Positions 52,301-60,100 of a stretch of 64,000 bases of DNA are shown here, piece after piece. Made by a program: the position numbers and the translations under genes. Every line of letters begins with the position of its first letter. Positions within the stretch are counted from its first letter, which is position 1. The notes below the pieces were generated by a model. The model was not told the origin of the DNA and made no database searches. It worked only from the letters and a program-made list of their open reading frames with translations. The stretch is from Citrobacter amalonaticus (GTDB lineage Bacteria; Pseudomonadota; Gammaproteobacteria; Enterobacterales; Enterobacteriaceae): NCBI RefSeq assembly GCF_018323885.1, contig NZ_AP024587.1:61777-125776 (forward strand). Reading direction: 5' to 3'.

Positions 52301-52394
52301 AGCCGAGATTGACCAGCAGATGCCAGTTATAGATAGTGCTGAAAAAAGGAAACTCGAAGAGCAGTTGCTGGAATTGAGGAAAAGAACCGGCTAG
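49389..52394 (+). CDS. traG: TraG mating-pair stabilisation and entry-exclusion protein
   Basis: 1,001 aa (F 938). The N-terminal half has several transmembrane segments and the conserved 'MWKTVFDAVVTLIGSNTF' and 'FLTKGAAAIGSQVAGS'. The C-terminal part from about residue 560 (after 51,060) is AT-richer, polar and repetitive (Asn/Ser/Gln), and is not like F. In F that region recognises TraS in the recipient. N-terminal functions (pilus assembly) should be conserved; exclusion specificity is probably plasmid-specific. Confidence 0.94.
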   Translation: MLEIYTIYGGGMWKTVFDAVVTLIGSNTFSTLMRMVGIFAVLAVLLTFIKQRNPMVFVQWLAIFMLITTVLLVPKRSVQIIDISDPAAVWKTDNVPVGLAAIASLSTSVGFKMSTLYDTLMARPDSVTYSKTGMLFGSQIVAETSDFTTQNPELAQMLPDYVENCVIGDILLNHKYTVNELLNSTDPLSLITSQPSPLRGIFKTTSSTREFLTCRDAATQIRLLANTEANITSATFTMLTRKIFGTRVNGASLLANAMSESYGYFYAGGMSAAQIMKNNITNSAVRQGVKGFAARSSDTANLLNLATENASTKQRLSWAAGNVLATRTLPFAQSLLMLILVCLFPLMIALAASNHSLFGLNTLKIYVGGFIYFQMWPVMFSILNYASNFWLQTKTGGTALVLANADLVALQHSDVANLAGYLALSIPVLAFFLTKGAAAIGSQVAGSVLSSTAFGSAGVAATTADGNWSFNNMSMDNVNQNKLDTNLVQRQGQQTWQADNGSTQTMTAGGHTVIDGAGAMSNLPVNMRLSQLASSGFQESARQSQVQAETALDGYNHSVTSGWSQLSQISNQTGTSDSLINGSENSLATNATRGASMMLSAAESYAKANNISTQEAYNKLMDISNQGSVSAGVKTTAGGGLNLGVVKVGAEGNISSDLRHSTGSSRGIQNSDTHSQDMRHDQNSQAVNDFRQGMDMVKSNRITDGANHTENAASSNVQQLAATLNDAQSQYHQYTTSSTQSDEFSRMATVAQNQSASLDTNYTQEFVDWAANKYGDKAQSMLTSAPSAREAAMEFVNERLKPEIMRDYQQGRSDLTSGNEHAAFSGEHIVQPAHAGQQVSGLSGNNGAYSSNGVGNVHTSGTTQVAEHGQDREVIPGRSGINIDGEKVRSDAMQETYKENQTKLHEQSGQGFGPQNDIQRRVAEQRSANEHKINESAGEIDKKESTVQASSDILKGEDLNATGKFNIQRKEAEIDQQMPVIDSAEKRKLEEQLLELRKRTG

Positions 52395-52402
52395 GAGGAT
52401 AA

Positions 52403-53116
52403 ATGCTAAAGGCTAAGCTATGTAGAATTTCGTACATTCCTGTTTTTAGTTTATATGCTGTTTTACCACTCTTTCATGATGTAATGCCTAACCATAACGG
52501 ATATTACAATGAAGATTGGATTGCGTTAGCAGGTATGTACGCGTTAGGTACGTTGATATCCTTGCCTCTGTTTTATCTTCTTAAAAAAGCGGATAAAAGT
52601 GGGGTCGGAGTTTCAACCACATCTCTCTTCCTACGCTTGTTTGCATCAATATCAGCTCAGTTAATATGCTTATATTCCCTTTGGGAAAATTCAATTTATC
52701 TATATCTGTCGATGTCTGTAGTTATGGTTCTTTCCGCTGTGTTGTTTGCGGCAGGAAGGAAGGGGTTTAACTTATTGAAAGATAAAGATACTGGTAGTAT
52801 CTATGAAGTACGCGGGAGTAAAGCATATAGACTCTCGGATGCTGAGGCTGCTGGATATCGAACAACTATGTTTGGCAAGGGAGCGGCGTTGGCTGAGTTT
52901 TCATCGAGCCAGTATTCAGGGCTTGATTCAAATTCAACAGTTATCCCTGTTAATTTCATTTCGAGTGTCACGGATATCAATCAAGGGATTGCTATAAATC
53001 CTTCGTCAGGAATGCCGATGGTTGGTGGCATCTCTGGCCTGGATATACACGGAAACAGTTGGGGAACAAATTTCAACGAGCCTTCAAATACGTATGACCC
53101 TGACCGGGGATACTGA
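52403..53116 (+). CDS. Membrane protein in the traS position (putative entry exclusion)
   Basis: 237 aa, strongly AT-rich. Four hydrophobic segments in the first ~120 residues ('IPVFSLYAVLPLFHDV', 'LAGMYALGTLISLPLFYLL', 'LRLFASISAQLICLYSLW', 'YLSMSVVMVLSAVLFAAG'), followed by a ~120-residue soluble domain. It lies between traG and traT like F traS (about 150-170 aa) but is longer. TraS proteins are highly variable. Its position and base composition suggest it co-varies with the traG C-terminus. Assignment is by position. Confidence 0.6.
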   Translation: MLKAKLCRISYIPVFSLYAVLPLFHDVMPNHNGYYNEDWIALAGMYALGTLISLPLFYLLKKADKSGVGVSTTSLFLRLFASISAQLICLYSLWENSIYLYLSMSVVMVLSAVLFAAGRKGFNLLKDKDTGSIYEVRGSKAYRLSDAEAAGYRTTMFGKGAALAEFSSSQYSGLDSNSTVIPVNFISSVTDINQGIAINPSSGMPMVGGISGLDIHGNSWGTNFNEPSNTYDPDRGY

Positions 53117-53204
53117 GAAAAAGGGGGCGATTGCCCCCTTAATTATTGTAGTAATACAACTCCAACCACCTATCTAAACTAAATTTCCCATCAAATCAGC
53201 CGAT

Positions 53205-53245
53205 AACGTCTCTGTTAGCTATATCTCGCTAACGGGGACGTTTTT
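53205..53245 (+). terminator. Terminator-like hairpin upstream of traT
   Basis: AACGTC-TCT-GTTAGC and GCTAAC-GGG-GACGTT pair with one internal loop, followed by five T. A simpler hairpin AAGGGGGC-GATT-GCCCCCTT lies at 53121-53140. traT may therefore be partly uncoupled from the upstream operon. Confidence 0.65.
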
Positions 53246-53264
53246 CTATGTACAGGATGAATTC

Positions 53265-53996
53265 ATGAAATTAAAACAATTAGCTGTAGTTGGTTTAGTC
53301 GCATCTACTTTGGTCCTTTCTGGTTGTGGGGCCATGTCTACGGCCGTCAAAAAGCGGAATCTCGAAGTCAAAACCCAGATGAGTGAAACTATTTGGCTGG
53401 AGCCGTCTTCAGAACGCACCGTATATCTGCAAATCCGCAATACTTCAGACCAGGATATGTCCGGCCTGCAGTCCGAAATTACCAAAGCAATTACGGCCAA
53501 AGGCTACCGTGTGACGAACTCTCCGGATGATGCCTATTACTGGGTGCAGGCGAATGTGCTGAAGGCGCAAAAGATGGACCTGCGAGAATCCCAGGGCTTC
53601 CTTCAGACGGGTTATGAAGGTGCCGCAATGGGGGCCGCCCTCGGCGCTGGAATCACGGCCTACAACTCAACCTCAGCGGGCGCTACCCTGGGTGTGGGTC
53701 TGGCCACCGGCCTGATTGGTATGGCTGCAGATGCAATGGTTGAAGACGTGAACTACACGATGGTGACCGATCTGCAAATTTCCGAGCGCAGCAAGGCGGC
53801 CGTCACGACTGACAATATCGCTGCCCTGAAGCAGGGGACCTCAGGTGTCAAGCTGCAGACCAGCTCAGAACAGGGTAACCGCGCCAAATACCAGACCCGT
53901 GTGGTATCCAATGCCAACAAGGTAAACCTCAAGTTCGAAGAGGCGAAACCTGTCCTGGAAGCTCAGCTGGCTAAATCTATCGCCGGAATCATGTAA
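53265..53996 (+). CDS. traT: TraT surface-exclusion lipoprotein
   Basis: 243 aa (F 244), lipobox 'LVLSGCG' with Cys near residue 21, then '[20 protein letters not shown]', the TraT hallmark. An abundant outer-membrane lipoprotein that lowers mating aggregation and gives serum resistance. GATGAATTC and an AGGATG precede the start. A hairpin lies just upstream. Confidence 0.96.
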   Translation: MKLKQLAVVGLVASTLVLSGCGAMSTAVKKRNLEVKTQMSETIWLEPSSERTVYLQIRNTSDQDMSGLQSEITKAITAKGYRVTNSPDDAYYWVQANVLKAQKMDLRESQGFLQTGYEGAAMGAALGAGITAYNSTSAGATLGVGLATGLIGMAADAMVEDVNYTMVTDLQISERSKAAVTTDNIAALKQGTSGVKLQTSSEQGNRAKYQTRVVSNANKVNLKFEEAKPVLEAQLAKSIAGIM

Positions 53997-54185
53997 TACC
54001 CGGCGGCTGTGGTGCCCGTCACGGCCGTCGTCCCTCTCAGACTGATATTCACCATGCTCCTTCCTGGCAGGGTGCGTCAGTGCTTTCTGTCAGTCTCCTG
54101 AAATTTCGCTTCCTCGCAGGACTGCACTTAGTGCAGTCCTGCCTGCGGCGAGCGCTGTATTATTAACAACCAAAGGTCAATTATT
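53997..54185 (+). other. Spacer after traT with element E2
   Basis: No gene. The bracketed stem-loop E2 is at 54108-54153; its inner hairpin CAGGACTGCAC-TTA-GTGCAGTCCTG is perfect over 11 bp. Confidence 0.6.
54108..54153 (+). other. ColE1-ori-flank-like stem-loop element E2
   Basis: It begins GCTTCCTCG and ends CTGCGGCGAGC around the perfect 11-bp hairpin. It is the second of three such elements (10458, 63505). It lies between traT and a small membrane gene. Confidence 0.5.
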
Positions 54186-54497
54186 ATGAAACCACATATC
54201 ACACGGACTACTTTGTCCGCTATGGCTTATGCCGCAATCACACTGGCCTCGACAATCCTGCTCCTGGAAATGTACGGCCCTGACATTATTAAGTATCAAT
54301 TGTCACATTCAATGTTCTTCTCGTACCTGAATGCGTTGAAATACAGTGGGTTTTCCCAATGGGATGCACTTCTCCCGCTTACAACCTTCATGATCTGCCT
54401 CACAGGAGGTCTGTTCTGCGCCTGGTTCTGTGGGTTTCTTCTTAAAACTAGTGACGCAGTCTTATACGCGCTGCGCTGTCTTACTGGCAAAGTATGA
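54186..54497 (+). CDS. Small membrane protein between traT and traD
   Basis: 103 aa with three hydrophobic segments ('TLSAMAYAAITLASTILLL', 'FFSYLNALKYSGF', 'TFMICLTGGLFCAWFCGFLL'). Not a recognised Tra protein. Many F-like plasmids carry variable small genes here. The function is unknown. Confidence 0.55.
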   Translation: MKPHITRTTLSAMAYAAITLASTILLLEMYGPDIIKYQLSHSMFFSYLNALKYSGFSQWDALLPLTTFMICLTGGLFCAWFCGFLLKTSDAVLYALRCLTGKV

Positions 54498-54627
54498 TTG
54501 AGCCAGCTTGAATAAGCCGGAAGTTTTCCTACTTGTAGCCCTACCTTTTACAAAACCATTTTCAACTTTTCCTTTCTGATAACTCCATCACCGTAGCGGT
54601 GATGCGATAACGGCCGGACAAAATTCT
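54498..54627 (+). other. Spacer before traD
   Basis: 130 bp without a supported gene. A short hairpin CATCACCGTAGCGGTGATG lies at about 54587-54605, close to the traD start, and may affect its translation. Confidence 0.45.
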
Positions 54628-57183
54628 ATGAGCTTCGCAGGAAAAAATCTCACCCAGGGCGGGCAGATGACCGCCTACCGCTGGCGCATGTTCATTCAGG
54701 TAAACAACTGGATAGGATTCTGGATCTTCATCCTGTTCGCCGTGTTGACTACCGCCATTTTTCTCTGGCGCATTCCTCAGGAAGCCCTTGATAACGGCTT
54801 CCTATGGTGGTTCGCCAGCCTAAACAGCAGTTTTATAGAGCTGATGCCAGCAACAGGTACTCCAAAAATCTACGACGTCCACTACTGGTATGCGCCAACC
54901 GCAACAATGATGGTGCTCAAAATGACCCTGCCGCAGATATACGCTGATGCGTACATGCAGGCAATGGGCAACCTTTGCCTGAGTGAGTTGCAGTGGGCGG
55001 CTAGTGCCAGCGGGTTGTTCAGTATGGTGGTGTTTATTGCCATTACCTGGTTTATCGCTGATATCGGTCGGAAGGAGAGTGAAGACGAATACATTTCCGG
55101 CATGCAACTGACCGACAAGCCAGCGGAAGTGAATAAGCTGCTGCGGAAAAACGATGAGATCTCCGACCTGCGTGTTGGCGATCTGCATATGGTCAGGATG
55201 GCGGAGGTACTTAACTTTCTGATGCACGGCACTATCGGGGTAGGGAAGTCGACGCTTATACGCTGGCTACTCGACTACATACGCAAGCGTGGTGATCGAG
55301 CCATCATCTACGACTCCGGCTGTACCTTTACCGAAACCCACTACAATCCGTCTACCGATTTCATCCTTAACGCACACGACGAGCGCTGCGCCAACTGGCA
55401 GATGTGGGGGGAGTGCGTCGACGCGGTCGATTACGACAACCTTGCCGCCAGCCTCATCCCGGTTGAAGGGGATTCCGACCCGTTCTGGGTATCCAGCTCG
55501 CGTACCATTTATGCCGACCTAGCAATTCGTATGTCGACCGATCCGGAACGCAGCATTGAGAAGTTCCTCAAAACCTTGCTGTCCCTCAGCATGAAAAATC
55601 TGCGCGACTATCTGGCCAACACGCCCTCAGCCAACCTGGTTGAGGAGAAGATCGAGAAAACGGCAATTTCCATTCGCTCTGTGGTGACCAACTACGCCAA
55701 AGCCCTCCGCTATCTGCAGGGGCTGGATAACGGAACGAAGCCACAGTTTACCATCCGGGAGTGGATGACGCAGGAACGCTATGACAGCAGTTGGCTGTTC
55801 ATTTCAACCCAGGCCCGTCACCGCAAGAGTGTACGCCCGTTGATCTCGCTGTGGGTATCTCTGGCCACGCTGATGCTGCAGAGCATGGGTGAGAACAGCG
55901 ACCGTCGTGTATGGTTCATTATCGATGAAGCACCCAGCCTGCAGCGTATCCCGGAGCTGGCAGAGACGCTGGCAGAAGGGCGCAAGTTTGGCGGCTGTTT
56001 CGTGCTGGGGATGCAGAACATGGCGCAGCTGGTTCATGTCTACGGTCGCGAACTGGCCAAAAGTATTTTCGACCTGATGAACACCCGTATGTACGGACGT
56101 TCGCCGAGCGCCGAGATGGCCAAAGTGGTGGAAGAGGAGCTGGGCAACCAACGTAAGCGCAAAATTCGTGAGCAGAACAGCTATGGTCTGGACCAGGTGC
56201 GTGACGGTGTGTCACTCGGCAAGGACGAGGTGAATAACCCTATTGTCGACTACGAGCAAATCATGCGTCTGCCAAACCTCAATTTTTATGTGCGCCTCCC
56301 GGGTGAGTATCCGGTCATCCGTCTGAAGCTTAAATATCGCGCACCGAAGAAGCGTCAGGCTGGCCTGATAGAGCGCAACATCCGCGATGCGCTCAGTCCG
56401 GAGCTAGAGAAAGTTATTCAGGAGAATGAGCGTGCAGCGGCAGCAGCAGGACTGACCTTCCCGACCGGTGACGAAGTGATGGAGAAGGGTAACGAGACAT
56501 CTTCTGCAACTGACGGTACTACTCCGGTTTCTTCATCAGGGAGGCCCAGTTCGCCGGCAACATCAGCTGTCGAAAAGGTGGCTCGTACTCCAGTGGAAAC
56601 ATATAAACCGTCGCGCAATGCATCGCCTGAGCTGAAGCCGGTACCAGCCAGGGAGCCAGTCACATCGCGAATAGAGCCAGTCGTGACTGAAAATCACTGC
56701 CCGATGACAGACCCTGCCACCGTAGACAAAAAAGACAACTTCGTTTCACTTCGGTCTTTTCCTGCTTCAGTCAATCTTCAAAGAGATACCGCGTCCCTTA
56801 ATCCGGAAATTCCTGCAGCGCTGCAAAAAATCAGGAGTAGAACCCAGATGGAGGAAACCGCTGAACCACCTGCAGCCGGCGCACTGGGGATGTTGAAACG
56901 GCGGCTCAACACCGGAGCCAACTCAGGTGGTGAAGAAGATCAGACCAGCGACAGTGCGGGCGAATCAATGAACCTGGACATGAAGGTGACTGTACTGCCT
57001 GACGGCGGCCTGAGTCTGACGGCGGCCGGGAAGTCCGAGGTACCGCAAGCTCCGGATGAGGTACACCGGACTTCCCGGCAGATGGCGAAGGAAGAAGAGA
57101 ACATTTTACTTCACCGCCAGGCAGACGACCCGGGTTACGACGAAAACGACCAACACTATTACGACAGAGAGCCAGAACTATGA
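54628..57183 (+). CDS. traD: TraD coupling protein
   Basis: 851 aa (F 717). Two N-terminal transmembrane segments ('IGFWIFILFAVLTTAIFLW' and 'ASGLFSMVVFIAITWFI'), Walker A 'GTIGVGKS' near residue 200 and Walker B 'RVWFIIDEAPSLQ' near 425. The C-terminal ~270 residues are longer and lower in complexity (Pro/Thr/Ser-rich) than in F and end in an acidic tail 'ADDPGYDENDQHYYDREPEL', the part that docks TraM in F. It couples the relaxosome to the secretion channel. It overlaps traI. Confidence 0.95.
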   Translation: MSFAGKNLTQGGQMTAYRWRMFIQVNNWIGFWIFILFAVLTTAIFLWRIPQEALDNGFLWWFASLNSSFIELMPATGTPKIYDVHYWYAPTATMMVLKMTLPQIYADAYMQAMGNLCLSELQWAASASGLFSMVVFIAITWFIADIGRKESEDEYISGMQLTDKPAEVNKLLRKNDEISDLRVGDLHMVRMAEVLNFLMHGTIGVGKSTLIRWLLDYIRKRGDRAIIYDSGCTFTETHYNPSTDFILNAHDERCANWQMWGECVDAVDYDNLAASLIPVEGDSDPFWVSSSRTIYADLAIRMSTDPERSIEKFLKTLLSLSMKNLRDYLANTPSANLVEEKIEKTAISIRSVVTNYAKALRYLQGLDNGTKPQFTIREWMTQERYDSSWLFISTQARHRKSVRPLISLWVSLATLMLQSMGENSDRRVWFIIDEAPSLQRIPELAETLAEGRKFGGCFVLGMQNMAQLVHVYGRELAKSIFDLMNTRMYGRSPSAEMAKVVEEELGNQRKRKIREQNSYGLDQVRDGVSLGKDEVNNPIVDYEQIMRLPNLNFYVRLPGEYPVIRLKLKYRAPKKRQAGLIERNIRDALSPELEKVIQENERAAAAAGLTFPTGDEVMEKGNETSSATDGTTPVSSSGRPSSPATSAVEKVARTPVETYKPSRNASPELKPVPAREPVTSRIEPVVTENHCPMTDPATVDKKDNFVSLRSFPASVNLQRDTASLNPEIPAALQKIRSRTQMEETAEPPAAGALGMLKRRLNTGANSGGEEDQTSDSAGESMNLDMKVTVLPDGGLSLTAAGKSEVPQAPDEVHRTSRQMAKEEENILLHRQADDPGYDENDQHYYDREPEL

Positions 57184-60100
57184 TGTCAGTCGCCCCAGTA
57201 GCGTCAGCCGGCGAGGCTGCAGGCTACTACAGCAATTCCGATAACTACTATTTTCTGGGCAGCCTGCAGAGCCTGTGGATGGGGGAAGGTGCAAAAGAGC
57301 TGGGTCTTGAGGGAAATGTCCGTGCCGATGATTTGACGGCCGTGCTCGAGGGTCGCCTGCCGGACGGCTCAAGGCTGGGCAAGGAGGTTAATGGCCAGCA
57401 CGTCCACCGCCCCGGCCATGACCTTACGTTCTCAGCGCCCAAAAGCGTCTCAATACTGGCCTTAATCGGTAACGATAAAGAAATGGTGGAAGCGCATAAC
57501 CATGCCGTCCGCGTGGCGGCCGGCTATGTGGAGAAGCTCATCTCGGCCCGCGACACGAACGACGGCGTCACGTCCATCGTACACACCGGCAAGATGGTGG
57601 CAGCCGCCTACACGCATGATACTTCGCGCAATCTTGACCCGCAGTTGCACACCCATCTGCTGATTGCCAACATGACAGAGTATGCGGGCAAATGGAAAGC
57701 CCTGGCCACAGACTATATTCATAATGCCGGCTTTATCGAGACCGTCATGAAGCACCAGGTCACGCTCGGGAAAATCTATCGCAGCGCGCTGCGCGAGCGG
57801 GTTGAGGCGCTCGGCCATGAAGTGGAGGAAGTTGGCAAGCATGGCATGTGGGAGATCAGGGGCGTTCCAGAAGAAGTCAGGGACGAATATTCCTCACGGG
57901 GCCGGGAAATTCAGGGGGCCGTGGGGGCTGAGGCCACACTGCGCAGCCGGGATGTGGCCGCGAAAGACACCCGCAGGGCGAAAGTCGACCCTTCGCGTAT
58001 GCGCCTGATGGAGCGCTGGCTGGGACAAATGAAGGAAAAGGGATTTGACCTGAAAGCGTATCAGGAGAGCGTAGTGCCGCGTGATCCAGGTCTTCGTGAG
58101 ACACCGCCTCAGTCGGAGCGAGACCATCAGGCGACACCGGTTCGTACCGAGCCTGAACAGGCTTCTCCGCAGGCGCAGTCCCGGACAGAAAAGAATGTCG
58201 ACACACCTGCACAACCCGCAGAACGGGAGAACCTGTCCCGTCAGCCTGTAGCACAGCAGACTGATACGCTGAGTCAGCCAGCTCAGACCGGACCCGGAAA
58301 AACACCGGCGACCATGAACTTTCCCGCAGCGCAGCCGGACACTGAAATACCCCGCCCTGAACTGGCTGAGGCAGTACGTCTGGCCATCTCGCAGTTAAGT
58401 GACAGTAAAACACGCTTCACATTTGGCGATCTGATGCTGACCACGGCTGAATTGAGCGAACGGCTGCCTGAGATTCAGGATATTCGTGTGGCTATCGATG
58501 CGGCTCTGAGGGACGGCATGATTGTGCCGCTGGACAGTGAGAAAGGGGTGTTCACCTCCCGTATTCACCTGCTGGATGAACTCTCGATCCAGGCGCTGAG
58601 TCAGGATCATCTCAAATCCACCAAAGTCGTCAGTTTCACCCGTCCGGCGCAGTACGCGTCGGCGGCACTGGAAGTTGTGGAGAAAGACGCCCTGGTTCTG
58701 ATGAATGCCCCGTCAGGTGTGGTGGGCATCCGTGACCTGACCGAGCAACTGGCCGGTATTTCCAGCGCGAATGGTCGTGACGTGCTGGTGCTAGCCAGCT
58801 CTGCCGAGCGCGCCATTTCGCTGGCTAAATCCGATGATCTGCGGGAGCGGATTATCAGCCGTCAGCACGTTCTGAGCGGTGATTTCCACCTGAAACCCCA
58901 GAGCACGCTGATAATCGAAGGGGCAGAGCGTCTGGGATTAAAGGAGACATTGGTTCTGCTGGGCGAAGCGCGTGCACAGGATGCACAGCTGGTCTTTCTC
59001 GACAGCGCCGGGCGTCAGGCGAACGGTAATGCCATGTCCGTGCTGGAGTCTGCGGGGGTTCCCCGCTCCCGTCGTACAGAGCCGGCACCCGGGCTTGAGG
59101 CTGAAGTGGTCAGTATTCCTAACAAACGCGACCGCTACGAGGCGCTGGCCAACAGGTTCGCAGAGCTGAGCGGAGGCAATGAAAACGTCACCGCCGTCGT
59201 GGTTGGCAGGCGTGAACAGGCACAGATGACGGGTCTGGTGCGTGAGGCGCTGCAGAACTCAGGGCAGTTGGGGCGTGACGGCGTGGAGATAGAGGCACGG
59301 CAGCCGGTCTGGCTCGACAGCAAAACTCGCCGCATGCCCGGTTCATACCGTCCCGGCATGGTGCTTGAAGATCGCACGGATGCAAAAGCGCGTAAGTCGT
59401 ATGTGATTGATCGGGTGCACGAGGACACGCGAGTACTCTCGCTAATTGATGGTGACGGCGTGCTGGCCAGGATGAAAATCGGGGATATCAGTGCAGACTG
59501 GCGTCTCTTCAGCCGTGAAACCCTCAGTGTGGCCACCGGCGAAAAACTGCTGGCCGTGGCGGGGGACCGCGAACACAGTCTGAAGGCCAAAGATCGTCTT
59601 GAGGTGACAGGGATAAGTGAAAAGGGAATTGAGGTGAAGCGGGGGAAAGACACCCTTACACTACCAAAAGACCAGCCGCTCTATCTGTCACATGCTTACG
59701 TGACTGCTCCGGGCGGACGGGATAACGACACCGGCGTGGTGCTGGCAGCGCTTAACAGCCGCGACATATCGTCCCAGACCATGAACTCGCTGGCACAGAG
59801 TGGCCACCGGGCGGAAGTGTTCACCGCCGAAGTGCAGGACCGTGCTGAAGCCCGTCTGCAGCGCATGAAGACAAATACATCGCCCGTGCAGTTGGTCAGG
59901 AACCTGAGTGGCCACCAGGACGTCAGTAAGGCGGTTGGTTCACTGCATGACAGCGTCCGGACGGACGCGGGACTGGCCGTCTGGCGAGCAATCAACGATC
60001 AGCGCACCGTGGTGATCAGCGAACTTAAGCTGGCGACGGAAGCGCAAAAATATCATCCCGACCTTGAGGCCATCGGGAATGAAATCGGGCTGATGGTAAA

